DNA of 64,000 bases from Desulfuromonadaceae bacterium (GCA_028683855.1 JAQUHA010000002.1:1-64000); one strand, 5' to 3'. Positions 1-10,400 are shown, counted from the stretch's first letter. The notes: generated by a model from the sequence alone, not told the origin. Numbers and translations: made by a program.

Positions 1-2
1 CG

Positions 3-86
3 GCAGAGGTATACTTCAACGGACTACTTGAACAAGCTGATCTTTCAAAGAACAAGGGGCATTCAACTGGGCTGAACCAAACTTAA
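3..86 (+). CDS. C-terminal end of an unidentified protein (cut by window start)
   Basis: Reading frame 3 is open from the window edge to a TAA at 84-86 and encodes about 27 residues beginning AEVYFNGLLEQADL. The composition looks protein-like, while the other two forward frames stop early or read poorly. The fragment is too short to assign a family. It lies 41 bases before the next gene on the same strand. The call rests only on frame quality. Confidence 0.35.
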   Translation, partial: AEVYFNGLLEQADLSKNKGHSTGLNQT

Positions 87-127
87 TTTCATCATTTTTC
101 TGTCTTGACAACCGTCAGTACCTTATT

Positions 128-2272
128 ATGTCATCTAAACAACATCTTTTTATTAGCAAAATAATGGCGTTAATTATTGTTTTATCATTTGGCTTCGTCG
201 GTGCTCGAGAAGCCTATTCGAACTCTTGGAGTTCCGCATTCGATAGCATAGATCGAAAGAACGCTGATACGGCGAGCCAGTCGGAACAAATCAAGGATTT
301 ATCGTATTCTAAAATGCCGGATGGCAGTTTGTTTTTTCGGGGGGAGTACAACGGCAATCCGGTAAACATGGTTAGAAAAAAGATTAAGGGCAAGCGTTGC
401 TGGATGATCTATACAGGCCCTTTTAACAATCGGGTACGTTTGACCTTTGTTGATCGTAAAGGCTTACAAGAAATCTTTGCCATGGATCGAGGCACTCGTA
501 TTAATCTAAACTATGTTGGCAAGGAGCGGGTTGAATATCGCCTTTATGACTCCAACAGGCGTTTCCTAATAGGCTCTGTAATCTACCAGAAAAATGGCCG
601 TTTTATGCAAGGCTTTATGAAGACTGAAAAGTTCTCTGGTTACAAAAATCTTATAAATGTGAAAGATACTACTGACGCTGTAAAAAACATTAATCCGAAG
701 ACCTCTTTGATGTCACCCCTCAACTCAATGTGGGGTTTTGTAAATTCATATTTAGTCTCTACAGCTTTTGCAGCTGATGACAGCAGCCTTACTTTATTAG
801 ATAACCCAAAAGATTTTTTCGCCGGTTCTTTCAAAGAGATGGTAAATGGGGTTTTTGTTGGAGCTACTGCTTTTACTGTTGCACTTGCTACTGTCACACT
901 TGCTACTGTAGAGACTACTAAAGTGGTTGCCGCTGCTGAAGCGGCTTATATGGTGGTAGCTACACCTCCAGCAGCTGTTGCAGCTCTATCTGTGACTCCT
1001 ATAGGGGCTTCAATTATAGCCGGGATTGCAGTCGGAAAAGTTGCGTACAAAATATACCAAAAGTTTCAATATGCGCCAGAACACGAAGCAACGGAAGAAG
1101 AGATAGAGACATACAACTCATTTGAGGCTAAGTCCAGCTACGTTGATACATATTCAAGCCATCCCGCAACAACAGTTAGAGAAACCAAAAATAAAAACCC
1201 AATAATTTGTGATGCATTTCAAAAGCTGAAAAACGGTGTCTGTGTTCCTGACTGCACCAAAAAACAGGTGCTGGTTGACGGCGTATGTATTAATGAAACC
1301 AAAAATAAAAACCCAATAATTTGCGATGCATTTCAAAAGCTGAAAGACGGTGTCTGTGTTCCTGACTGCACCAAAAAACAGATGCTGGTTGACGGCGTAT
1401 GTATTAATTCCAAAAAAGTCGAGAAACACTTAAACATTGATGATGCTTTTTCATCATTGAAAGACGACAAACTAATATATGAATCCTCTACAGAAGGGCG
1501 GCCAGCTCAACCGCAGTTAGTGTTTCCATACATTAAATCAAACATTGATGATGCGTTTGCGGAGCTAGAAGCATCAAGCGGGTCATCTAAACACTCAAAC
1601 ATTGATGATGCTTTTTCATCATTGAAAGATGACAAGCTAATATATGAATCATCTACAGAAGGGCGGCCAGCTCAACCACAGTTAGTGTTTCCATCTTCTA
1701 CTAATATTGGCACTCAACCTCAAACGGCGCCTAAATCAAAAGTTGATAACAATCGTGAAGTTTGTAAAGTTGCAACCAGTTGCGGTAATCCAGGGAGCGT
1801 AATCGAAGTTACCAAAACAAATAAAAGTCAATTCCCAGAAGCTTGTATGAAAAGACCTTCTTACTCTAGAGCAGTTCGTAGTAATCAATCGTTTGATGAC
1901 TTATGTGATGATATGGTTGGTAAACTCCGTACTGCTACAAATGGAGCGGTTTATAATGCCAGTTCTTGTTACTGCAGCTATCCATATTGTAAATTATTTT
2001 ATGATAAGACACCAAAAGGGATCTGTTATGACAACTTATTAATAGGTGGTTGGTCATGTCAAAGTCGGGATGGCATTAAATATGTTCTCCGGTTTAATCC
2101 CGACTCAGATCTTATAACAGAATACACAGATGGTAGAAGTGTTAAAAGTTATTATAATGCTAGCAACGGTGTAATATCAGGCGAATATAATCTAAAATAT
2201 GAATTTATAAATAGCGATAAAATTAAATTTACAACTGAAACTCAATTTGAATACGAATGTACAAGACAGTAG
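128..2272 (+). CDS. Secreted repeat-containing hypothetical protein
   Basis: A 714-residue protein of no family I recognise. Residues 1-30 form a signal-peptide-like segment (MSSKQHLF, then a hydrophobic run ending near GAREAYS), so export is likely. A long Ala/Val/Thr-rich hydrophobic stretch around residues 235-305 could be one or two membrane segments. Residues about 352-427 hold two near-identical 38-residue Cys-containing units (ICDAFQKLK...GVCVPDC). A second unit beginning NIDDAFSSLKDD occurs twice after that, with a degenerate third copy between. The last 150 residues are Cys-rich and end in a lipocalin-like GGWSCQSRDG segment. No good ribosome site precedes the ATG. The next gene follows after 24 bases and may be co-transcribed. 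Function unknown. Confidence 0.75.
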   Translation: MSSKQHLFISKIMALIIVLSFGFVGAREAYSNSWSSAFDSIDRKNADTASQSEQIKDLSYSKMPDGSLFFRGEYNGNPVNMVRKKIKGKRCWMIYTGPFNNRVRLTFVDRKGLQEIFAMDRGTRINLNYVGKERVEYRLYDSNRRFLIGSVIYQKNGRFMQGFMKTEKFSGYKNLINVKDTTDAVKNINPKTSLMSPLNSMWGFVNSYLVSTAFAADDSSLTLLDNPKDFFAGSFKEMVNGVFVGATAFTVALATVTLATVETTKVVAAAEAAYMVVATPPAAVAALSVTPIGASIIAGIAVGKVAYKIYQKFQYAPEHEATEEEIETYNSFEAKSSYVDTYSSHPATTVRETKNKNPIICDAFQKLKNGVCVPDCTKKQVLVDGVCINETKNKNPIICDAFQKLKDGVCVPDCTKKQMLVDGVCINSKKVEKHLNIDDAFSSLKDDKLIYESSTEGRPAQPQLVFPYIKSNIDDAFAELEASSGSSKHSNIDDAFSSLKDDKLIYESSTEGRPAQPQLVFPSSTNIGTQPQTAPKSKVDNNREVCKVATSCGNPGSVIEVTKTNKSQFPEACMKRPSYSRAVRSNQSFDDLCDDMVGKLRTATNGAVYNASSCYCSYPYCKLFYDKTPKGICYDNLLIGGWSCQSRDGIKYVLRFNPDSDLITEYTDGRSVKSYYNASNGVISGEYNLKYEFINSDKIKFTTETQFEYECTRQ
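1181..1408 (+). repeat. Tandem duplication, two 114-bp units
   Basis: Bases 1181-1294 and 1295-1408 are nearly identical in-frame copies; I count three base differences. Each encodes a 38-residue unit with three Cys (CDAFQKLK...GVCVPDC...GVCIN). The near identity points to a recent duplication or gene conversion. Confidence 0.9.
1433..1693 (+). repeat. Direct 96-bp repeats encoding NIDDAFSSLKDD units
   Basis: Bases 1433-1528 and 1598-1693 encode the same 32 residues (NIDDAFSSLKDDKLIYESS onward to LVFP). A shorter degenerate copy, NIDDAFAELEASS, sits between them. The spacing is in frame, so the repeats are modular at the protein level. Confidence 0.9.
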
Positions 2273-2296
2273 TTAATTATTTATGGAGGTCATATT

Positions 2297-3118
2297 TTGA
2301 AATTAATAATAATGTTGCTGATAGTGATGCTAACTTACCTGCCTACACATTCCTTTGCTAATAGTTATGACGATCAAGGCGAAGCTTTAATGGGAAAAAT
2401 CATCCCGTTGATTAAGGAAAATAATGCTGCCGGTGCTTTGCCGTATATGGCAGAGCTGGAAAAACTTGGGCCCAGGCTCTCATCTCCCCTGCCGGAAAGT
2501 TTTTATTACTACTATATTGATTGCCTGGATAAAGCTGGGGAAAATTCTCAGGCACTTAACCGTTCCAAAATATTCCTTAAAAAATATGGCAAGAAGAGTA
2601 AGTATTCCTCTAAAGTCAATGAGATTTCAACTAGATTGAAGGAGGAGGAAAAAGCCGCCAAGCTTGAAGCTGAAAAAGATGCGGCAGAGGCAAAGCGAAA
2701 AGCAGAAGATGAAAAAAGAGCTGCTCGAGAGGTCGCAGCGACTGAACTCGAACGTTTGATCTACACAGATCCGCAGAGTGGTCTGCAGTGGGCACGCAAC
2801 GGAAATATTGCCGGCAAGGAAATGAACTGGAACGATGCTATGCGTTGGGCTGAAAACCTTAACTACGCAGGGTACAGCGACTGGAGATTACCGACTAAAG
2901 AGGAGCTTGAGACCTTCGCGAAGCGGGGCGGAAACCGCCCTTCGGAGTGGTTTAACGCTAACGGCTTTAGCGGCGTCCGGTCCGGTTACTATTGGTCCGG
3001 CAGTACCTACGCCAACGGTACAGATAGCGCCTGGTTCGTCAGCATGGTCAGCGGTTACGTGGGCAGCAACTATAAGTCCAGCAGCTACTGTGTTTGGCCC
3101 GTACGTTCGGGACAGTAG
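2297..3118 (+). CDS. DUF1566 (Lcl C-terminal) domain protein, secreted
   Basis: A 273-residue exported protein. The TTG start at 2297 is chosen because GGAGGT lies 6 bases upstream and the following residues form a signal peptide (KLIIMLLIVMLTYLPTHSFA). Residues about 25-110 are helical and TPR-like. Residues 110-150 are a highly charged Glu/Lys/Ala coiled coil. Residues 154-271 are a DUF1566 domain with its hallmarks: DPQSGLQWARNG, WNDAMRWAENL, GYSDWRLPTKEEL, YYWSGSTY and a final VWPVRSGQ. Related folds are C-type-lectin/FGE-like and occur in surface proteins. Specific ligand unknown. Confidence 0.8.
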   Translation: MKLIIMLLIVMLTYLPTHSFANSYDDQGEALMGKIIPLIKENNAAGALPYMAELEKLGPRLSSPLPESFYYYYIDCLDKAGENSQALNRSKIFLKKYGKKSKYSSKVNEISTRLKEEEKAAKLEAEKDAAEAKRKAEDEKRAAREVAATELERLIYTDPQSGLQWARNGNIAGKEMNWNDAMRWAENLNYAGYSDWRLPTKEELETFAKRGGNRPSEWFNANGFSGVRSGYYWSGSTYANGTDSAWFVSMVSGYVGSNYKSSSYCVWPVRSGQ

Positions 3119-3176
3119 ATACTTTGATTCTTTGACTCTTTGCTTCTTTGATTATAACACTCACTGCCAGCTATCC

Positions 3177-3208
3177 CTCACCCCGTCCCTCTCCAACAAG
3201 GTGAGAGG
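3177..3208. repeat. Short intergenic inverted repeat
   Basis: CTCACC at 3177-3182 pairs with GGTGAG at 3200-3205, in a CCCTCACCCCGTCCC context typical of dispersed intergenic palindromes. There is no T-tract, so it is a poor terminator. A CTTTGA-rich stretch at 3123-3152 precedes it. Confidence 0.4.
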
Positions 3209-3221
3209 TTAATAATTCAAT

Positions 3222-4751
3222 ATGCAAGGACATTCCACAGACGAAAATACAGGCTTAATAAACGGGCTCCAAACCTGGTACGACCAACAGTCCTCGAAGC
3301 ATCCAGAAACTGGATTTGTTCTCAAGGCATCACTTCTGGTATTCCTGATAATGACGGCAAAATCCTTCGTAGAGGCGAATGATTTTTTTCAAGTTATTCT
3401 GCTTATGTTTCTGCTCTTCATGCCGCTATACTTCGTTATCTTCTGTATGCACCGCTGGCGCTCAAAAAACGTCGGATTCTTTCGTAATCTTTACGAATTT
3501 ATCAGAGAAAACGTCACAATAGTAAGCGTTCCGACCGTTGAGCATCAGGAAGCCTTCAAAAACAGCGCTTGGGTTACATACTCCCTTATACTCGTAAACG
3601 AGATTATATTTTACTTCGTCCAACCTGCCTTCCCCAAAATATTTCATCATCTGGCTTTCATTCCTTGGTCTCACGAATGGTTGGATCTTACTTGTGCGCT
3701 TTTCTCCAGTATGTTCCTGCATATAGATGATATGCATCTCTGGGGGAATATGATGTTCCTCTGGGGTGTGGGGACAGTTGTAGAGCGGCGAATCGGCTGG
3801 CGGCTTTTTATTGGCGGGTACCTGGTCTCAGGTATGGTTGCCTCCCTTCTAGCGGTCAATATTCATTACTACCTTCTCGGTGAGGAGATGCATGGCATTG
3901 GAGCGTCAGGTGCTATATCCGGAGTGATGGGTATGTATATGATCCGCTGCTATTTCAAGCAGATGGTCTTTCCCATTCCGTTCCTCGGTGTTCTCCCAAT
4001 TAGCTGGAAAATGCGCATGAACTCTATGACTTTCATTGGTTTATTCTTTGCCTTGGATCTGAAAGAGGGGTACAGCCAGATATCAGGAGAAAATTTCAGT
4101 ATGATTGCCCATTGGGCTCATGTTGGGGGTATGTATGCAGGAATGATGATAGCAGCCACAAGAAGGTTTGAGAAGGATGCGGATTTAGAGTTCAACGAGG
4201 AAAGAGGTATGAGCGCCATAAGGAATGGCACTCTAAGCAGTGCGGGATTTGATAAACTCATAGGACTGGATGCTGCCGAAGTATCTCTGCGTAAAGTTCT
4301 GGCATCGCAACCTGATAATGTGTCAGCCATGCTTCAGCTTGCCAGAACCAGATCGCATCTTGTGGCAGACCGAGAAGCTAAGGAACTTTATGCAGGGGTT
4401 ATAGCTAAGCTGGTTGTTTCTGATACAGCTGAAGCGATGAATGTTTATTTGGAATACTATAAAAAATATATGGATATTGTTTCCCCGGCTGTCCAGTACC
4501 GTCTTGTCCCTCATTTTCTCAAAGCCGGACAATATGAAATAGCCAGTAGGTCTCTTGAGCTGATTATTGCGCATGACGATACTCCTCCTGATATTAAGGA
4601 GAAAGCAATGTATAATTGCGCCAGAGTTTTTGATGAAATGGATCTTCCAGAGGCGGCAAACTTAATGCGAATAAACTATCTCAATTTATTCCCTGACTCG
4701 ATATCCTCAGCCAAAGTCAGGTCTGCATTAAATCTAGAGACGAATGACTGA
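3222..4751 (+). CDS. Rhomboid-family intramembrane serine protease with TPR-like tail
   Basis: A 509-residue membrane protein. Residues 35-80 carry one or two transmembrane helices. The rhomboid core spans about 110-310: an HLWGNMMFLWG oxyanion-type segment, GASGAIS with the nucleophile Ser229, and HWAHVGG with His300 as the other half of the catalytic dyad. Both catalytic residues are present, so it is predicted active. Residues about 340-509 are helical and TPR-like, an addition not found in the shortest rhomboids and probably cytoplasmic. It would cleave transmembrane helices within the inner membrane; the substrate is unknown. The ATG at 3222 has only a distant GAGAGG upstream. Confidence 0.85.
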   Translation: MQGHSTDENTGLINGLQTWYDQQSSKHPETGFVLKASLLVFLIMTAKSFVEANDFFQVILLMFLLFMPLYFVIFCMHRWRSKNVGFFRNLYEFIRENVTIVSVPTVEHQEAFKNSAWVTYSLILVNEIIFYFVQPAFPKIFHHLAFIPWSHEWLDLTCALFSSMFLHIDDMHLWGNMMFLWGVGTVVERRIGWRLFIGGYLVSGMVASLLAVNIHYYLLGEEMHGIGASGAISGVMGMYMIRCYFKQMVFPIPFLGVLPISWKMRMNSMTFIGLFFALDLKEGYSQISGENFSMIAHWAHVGGMYAGMMIAATRRFEKDADLEFNEERGMSAIRNGTLSSAGFDKLIGLDAAEVSLRKVLASQPDNVSAMLQLARTRSHLVADREAKELYAGVIAKLVVSDTAEAMNVYLEYYKKYMDIVSPAVQYRLVPHFLKAGQYEIASRSLELIIAHDDTPPDIKEKAMYNCARVFDEMDLPEAANLMRINYLNLFPDSISSAKVRSALNLETND

Positions 4752-4938
4752 ATATGAGAGTAGATACTGAGTCGATTTGCCTATTCTGTCAGCTTTAAAT
4801 CTTATTCCCGAATCAGATTAGCCGCTTCAAGTTTTAATTCCTCTGTATAGCGCTCACTATTTCAAGCTTGCACCACTTTTTATTCATCAACCAATGGCTT
4901 AATCCATGATATGTGCTATGTTTTAAGTTAATCACCTA

Positions 4939-4966
4939 TTGACATATTCTTTTTCATATATATAGT
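4939..4966 (+). promoter_or_regulatory. Sigma-70-type promoter for the tolC-like efflux operon
   Basis: TTGACA at 4939-4944 and TATAGT at 4961-4966 are separated by 16 bases, in a 241-bp gap. The start codon of the efflux operon lies 27 bases downstream, with GGAGGA at 4984-4989. Confidence 0.6.
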
Positions 4967-4992
4967 AGAGTATATTCATTACTGGAGGAAAT

Positions 4993-6336
4993 ATGCACCG
5001 CCTGTTGATCTTATGTACCCTTATACTCCTTCCTGCTGCTTCTGCCGAAGCGTCCAGCCTTAAATTAACCGTAAAAGACGCTCTTAGGATGGCACTTGAT
5101 AACAACTCTAATGTTAAGGCTGCCCGTTATAACTCCGAAGCGACTGCAGAGGGTGCCGAGATCGCCACTTCCAGATACCTCCCTACTATATCTTTTGAGG
5201 AAAGTCTTATGGCTTCTAACTCTCCTACAAACGTATTCATTATGAAACTTGACGAGGGGAGATTCAATCCAGCAGATTTTGCCACACCGGACGTGGTTAA
5301 TCATCCTGCAACCAAGCATGATTTCAAAACCGCTCTCTCAATCCAGCAGCCGATTTTTGTCCCTTCGCTCGCCCCTTTAAAACAGCTTGCCATTAAAGAT
5401 GTGGAAAAATCGGCACTCCAGCTGGAAGCTACCCGTCAAAAAGTTGCATTTCAGGCTTTTCAGACCTATCTTGAACTCCAGAGAGCTGCGGCTCAACTTA
5501 AAGCTTCTGAAAAAGCTGTTGTGGATGCCAGAGAGAATATGCGCCTGGCAAGCGTCAGGACGTCATCCGGAGTCGGACTCAAATCAGATGAGTTGCGCTC
5601 CCGAACCCATCTCTCAATGGTCGAGCAGCAGCAGCTTTCAACCCGAAACGACCTGACTCTTGCCCAAATGAAGCTTGCCATACTGATCGGATTGAAAGAT
5701 GAGAGTGTAATTGAAGTTTCAGACTTGCCGGAAGCTGTACAGGTTCCCCCCATGACCGATCAAAGCATAAGCGAGGCGCTTCAGAACAGGGTCGAGATCA
5801 GGCAGTCACACATTGATATGGAGAAGTCTGACGAGTTTTCAAGGATGACCAAAAGAGCGTATCTGCCGACAATCGGCGCGTTTGCATCATATCAACTTAA
5901 TGGTGAAGAGATACCATTCAGCGCCGACACCAATTCATGGTCTGCCGGAGTCTCTCTCAAATGGGATATTTTTGACGGTTTCAGACGCGGCAGTGAACGA
6001 AAAAAGGCTCTCTCATCGCAGTCAGCAGCAAGGGAGGTGCTTGCTTCAGCCGGAAACGATGTAAAATATCAACTGAAAGAGAGCTACATCCGGCGCGATG
6101 AAGCTGGCAAACGCCTTGAGATGGCTAATCACTCGCTTAAAGACGCAGAAGAAACTGTCAGACTTCTTGGCAGACGCTATGAAAATTCCCTGGCCACAAT
6201 GGTCGAATTGCTGGATGCCCAGACTACACTTAATCAGGTCAGGGCGAATCTTGTCGATGCCGAGGCCGGTTACGCTCTGGCCGGCGGGCAGGTCTATTTT
6301 ATGTCAGGAACTTTTGTTAAGGAGATGCTGAAATGA
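4993..6336 (+). CDS. TolC-family outer-membrane efflux protein
   Basis: A 447-residue outer-membrane channel subunit. It has a signal peptide (residues 1-20, ending ASAEA). The body shows the two-fold repeat of long amphipathic helices typical of the family, with the usual LTVKDALRMALDNN opening and a closing segment LLDAQTTLNQVRANLVDAEAGYALA. Length matches TolC relatives. Start chosen at the ATG with GGAGGA 4 bases upstream. It overlaps the adaptor gene by 4 bases, so the operon tolC-like/adaptor/RND is translationally coupled. It would connect the periplasmic adaptor and inner-membrane pump to the outside. Confidence 0.92.
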   Translation: MHRLLILCTLILLPAASAEASSLKLTVKDALRMALDNNSNVKAARYNSEATAEGAEIATSRYLPTISFEESLMASNSPTNVFIMKLDEGRFNPADFATPDVVNHPATKHDFKTALSIQQPIFVPSLAPLKQLAIKDVEKSALQLEATRQKVAFQAFQTYLELQRAAAQLKASEKAVVDARENMRLASVRTSSGVGLKSDELRSRTHLSMVEQQQLSTRNDLTLAQMKLAILIGLKDESVIEVSDLPEAVQVPPMTDQSISEALQNRVEIRQSHIDMEKSDEFSRMTKRAYLPTIGAFASYQLNGEEIPFSADTNSWSAGVSLKWDIFDGFRRGSERKKALSSQSAAREVLASAGNDVKYQLKESYIRRDEAGKRLEMANHSLKDAEETVRLLGRRYENSLATMVELLDAQTTLNQVRANLVDAEAGYALAGGQVYFMSGTFVKEMLK

Positions 6337-7448
6337 GGAGATCTTTATTACTGCTGACACTTCTGTCATCAGCTCTGTTTGCTGCAGGTGGATGTTCAAA
6401 AAATCACGAAGGTGCAAAGACCGACAATCGACCTGTTCCGGTTCTTAAAGGGATGACTGTTGAAACGGTCAAGAACATGGCAACTCCTGAACTGCTTGAT
6501 ATCGTGGGAACTGTCCGTGCTCGTACAAGCGCCGTCGTATCGCCGCGCATTCCGGGCAGTATATCTTTCCTGACGGTTCGTGAAGGTGACAGAGTCAAAA
6601 AGGGTCAGCTACTCATGCAGCTCGATGCCCGCGAAAACCAGGCAAATGCTGCTGCTGCCTCTGCAGCAGTCGACGAGGCCCACCGCGCCATGGACGAAGC
6701 AATCTCCAGAAAAAAACTGGCCGATATTACCTTTGAGCGTTATCAGAATCTGCTGAACGAACAGGCGGTAAGCAGGCAGGAGTTTGACGTACGGCAGACA
6801 GAAAGAGATATGGCGACTCAGGCTGTTGCACGAGCAGAGTCAAGACTCAAGCAGAGTCAGGAGGGGGCGAAGGGGGCAGCAGCCCTTTCGGACTACACCA
6901 GAATTACCGCTCCGATTTCAGGCGTTATTGCCAGCAAGCAGGGGGACCTGGGAGCAACCGTTTTCCCGGGACAACCTTTGCTTACTATTGAAGACGAGGG
7001 GAGCTATCAGCTCGAACTGGCGGTGCCAGAGAATTTTGCAGGAAAGATTAAAGCCGGAACAGAGCTGCAGGTAAATATTGACTCGATCAATGCTGTCTTT
7101 ACAGGTCGCATCACGGAAACTGTCCCTACTGCAGACGCAGCAACCCGCACCTTTATTGCCAAGGTGCCACTTAACCGGATCGGTCTTAAATCAGGAATGT
7201 TCGGTCGTGCCTCACTGCCGCTCTCTACAACGGTTATGGGGGTAACTGTTCCTGTACTCAGTGTGCTTGAAAGAGGTGCTTTGACTTCGGTATGGACTCT
7301 GGATGCGGAGAACAATACTCACCTGAGAATTGTCAAGACAGGGAGAGTTGGCAACGGCCGGATTGAAATTCTCTCCGGACTTACCGATGGTGATCGTGTT
7401 GTGACTTCTGCCGTCGAGAAAGTCACCGAAGGGGCAAAGGTAGAGTAG
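6333..7448 (+). CDS. RND efflux periplasmic adaptor (membrane fusion protein), lipoprotein
   Basis: A 371-residue HlyD/AcrA-type adaptor. The N-terminus is a lipoprotein signal with lipobox AAGGC (Cys near residue 20), anchoring it at the inner membrane. A lipoyl-like half-motif (VSPRIPGSISFLTVREGDRVKKG), an alpha-helical hairpin (about 100-175), the second half (ITAPISGVIASKQGDLG), then beta-barrel and membrane-proximal domains follow in order. It lies between tolC-like and RND genes with a 4-base overlap and a 3-base gap, so the partners are clear. Substrate is not evident. Confidence 0.92.
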   Translation: MRRSLLLLTLLSSALFAAGGCSKNHEGAKTDNRPVPVLKGMTVETVKNMATPELLDIVGTVRARTSAVVSPRIPGSISFLTVREGDRVKKGQLLMQLDARENQANAAAASAAVDEAHRAMDEAISRKKLADITFERYQNLLNEQAVSRQEFDVRQTERDMATQAVARAESRLKQSQEGAKGAAALSDYTRITAPISGVIASKQGDLGATVFPGQPLLTIEDEGSYQLELAVPENFAGKIKAGTELQVNIDSINAVFTGRITETVPTADAATRTFIAKVPLNRIGLKSGMFGRASLPLSTTVMGVTVPVLSVLERGALTSVWTLDAENNTHLRIVKTGRVGNGRIEILSGLTDGDRVVTSAVEKVTEGAKVE

Positions 7449-7451
7449 CTT

Positions 7452-10400
7452 ATGGATAACCTCGGATTTGCCGGAAAAGTTGCCCGCGCATTTATCAATT
7501 CCAAGTTGACGCCGCTCATAGTTGCCGCTTCTCTCCTGCTCGGTCTCTTTGCCATCAAGATGACACCACGCGAGGAGGAACCTCAGATCGTGGTGCCAAT
7601 GGTGGACATCTATCTGCCGATGACCGGTTCATCTCCGCAAGAGGTTCAGGAGCGGGTCGTCAAACCATTCGAGGCCAAACTCTGGGAAATCAAAGGGGTT
7701 GAGTATTTATACTCAATGAGTCGCCCCGGAATGGGAATCATCACAGTCCGTTTTCTCGTCGGACAACCGATGGAAGAGTCGCTTGTAAAACTCTACAACA
7801 AGGTGATGAGCAACCGGACTCTCCTCCCGCCGGGAGCAGGCGAACCGCTTGTCGTGCCGAAATCAATCGATGACGTACCGATTCTCGCATTAACACTCTG
7901 GTCTGATCGATATGATCACGGCACGCTGCGAACGCTGGCGCGTGAAGTGGCCGACGAGCTCAAAAAGAGCGAAAACAGCGCTGAAGTCACCGTCACCGGC
8001 GGGCTTTCACGTCAGCTCCGGGTTACCCTGAGCGCACCCCGTCTGTCGATGTATGGTATCTCACCGCTTCAGATTGCAGGCGCGCTCCAGAAGGGCAATG
8101 TCTCGCTGCCCTCAGGGAGTTTCTCCAGCACAAACAGGGAGATGCTGGTGGACAGCGGCTCATTTCTGAGCACGGTAGAAGCTGCCAAACGCCTTGTCAT
8201 AGCCGTCCACGCCGGTAAACCGGTATACCTGTCTGACGTGGCTGACGTGGAAGATGCTGTCAGTGAACCGACTGATTATGTTTTTATGGGTCTTGGGCCG
8301 GCAGGCGCTGCGGAGCCCCGAAATATCAACCGCAAGTCGGATTACCCGGCGGTTACCGTCTCGGTAGCAAAGAGAAAAGGCGCCAATGCAACCTGGGTTG
8401 CAGAAGATCTTGTACGCAAGGTCGAGTTTCTCAAAGGCAAGCTTATTCCAGCGGATGTTCAGGTCACAGTTACCAGAAACTACGGTGAAACGGCCCGTGA
8501 GAAGAACAACGAGCTGCTCTTCCATATGTTCCTCGCGGCAATTTCGGTTACGATCCTGATCGCCCTGTTTATGGGGTGGCGCGCCGGCGCAGTTGCTGCG
8601 ATAGCCATACCTGTGACCCTGGCTCTGACAATGTTGATCTTCTATCTGATCGGCTACACCCTGAACCGTATCACCCTCTTTGCCCTGATCTTCTCCATCG
8701 GAATACTGGTGGATGACGCGATTGTCGTAGTTGAGAACATCCATCGTTACTTTACCACCACTATAATGAAGCCGCTCGATGCGGCAATCAGAGCCGTTGA
8801 CGAGATCGGCAACCCGACCGTACTTGCCACCTTCGCCGTTATCGCATCAATTCTGCCGATGGGTTTTGTCGGTGGTCTCATGGGGCCGTATATGCGCCCG
8901 ATTCCGGTTGGAGCGAGCATGGCAATGCTCTTTTCAATGCTGATTGCATTTATCGTCACCCCCTATTTTGCTTTCCGCTTTATGAAGGGGGAGTCTCACC
9001 ATGACTCACACGAAGCAGCGGAAGATTCCGCGCTGACTGCATTTTACCGTCGATGGATGGGGCGACTTATTCATGAGAAGAAACTTCGCTACGGATTCCT
9101 GACAAGCGTTGTTGCACTCCTCCTCATCTCCTGCTCTCTGATCTATTTCAAGGCAGTGACGGTAAAAATGCTGCCGTTCGATAACAAGAATGAACTTCAG
9201 GTAATTATTGATGCTCCCAATGGCACGCCTCTGGAGCGGACAGCCCGGATGACTCGCGAAATGGGGGAAGCTCTCCGCACTGTGCCGGAAGTTACTGATT
9301 TCCAGCTCTACATCGGAACAAGCGCGCCTTTCAACTTCAACGGACTGGTAAGGCACTACTACCTGCGCAAAGGCGCCGAGCTTGCTGATATTCAGGTTAA
9401 TCTCCTGCCAAAGGATGAGCGCAAGGATCAGTCACACGATATTGCGAAGCGGATCAGACCCCTGGTTAAAGCTATTGCGGACAGATACGGAGCGCGCGTA
9501 AAGGTCGCTGAAATCCCTCCAGGACCGCCGGTTCTGGCGACCCTGGTCGCTGAAATCTACGGCCCTGATGACACTTCAAGGGCTCGCACCGCCTCAAAAG
9601 TCAAGGCTATTCTTGCTAAAACTCCCGGTGTTGTCGATGTCGACTGGTATCGCGAGGATGACCAGACCAAAATCACTTTTGAAGTTGATCAGGAGAAGGC
9701 GACTCTTTCTGGAATTGCTGTAGACGATATTGCCAACACTCTGCGCATAGCCCTGAATGGTGACAACACTGGACTTATGCATCTACCGAAAGAGAAGGAG
9801 CCGGTCTATATAAATCTGCGACTCCCGACCGGACAGCGGAGTTCAGTTGCCGCCCTCTCCTCTATTTCGGTTCAAGGACCTAAGGGGAGCGTACCACTCT
9901 CGGAACTCGTACGTGTCAGCAACGCCTTTGAAGAAAAGACCCTTTATCGCAAAAATCTGAAAAATGTCGTTTATGTCACCGCCGACGTGGCTGGTGAAAT
10001 CGAAGCCCCGGTTTACGCGATTCTCAAAATGCAGAAGGAGATTGATGCAATCGCCTCCGAAGATGGACATAAAATTGAGGTTCTGGCTTCACGTCAACCA
10101 TGGAGCGAAGAGCATATCGGGATGAAATGGGACGGTGAATGGCACATCACATACGAGGTGTTCCGGGATCTTGGCATCGCCTTTGGCGCAGTCATGGTGC
10201 TGATCTATATCCTGGTCGTTGCCTGGTTCAAGGATTTCACTACTCCGCTCGTTATTATGGCGCCCATACCTCTGACACTAATCGGTATTCTACCTGGGCA
10301 CGCGATGTTCGGAGCTTTTTTCACCGCTACATCCATGATAGGCTTCATTGCTCTGGCAGGAATTATCGTCAGGAACTCAATTATTCTGATTGATTTTGCC

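Noticed and set aside
1181-1693. CRISPR-like repeat array
   Set aside because: The repeats are long, in frame and coding, with no regular spacers; no cas gene is present.
8160-8744. 194-codon open frame on the minus strand inside the RND pump gene
   Set aside because: It is antisense to a clear RND coding region, has no recognisable domain and no ribosome site; it is a coding shadow.
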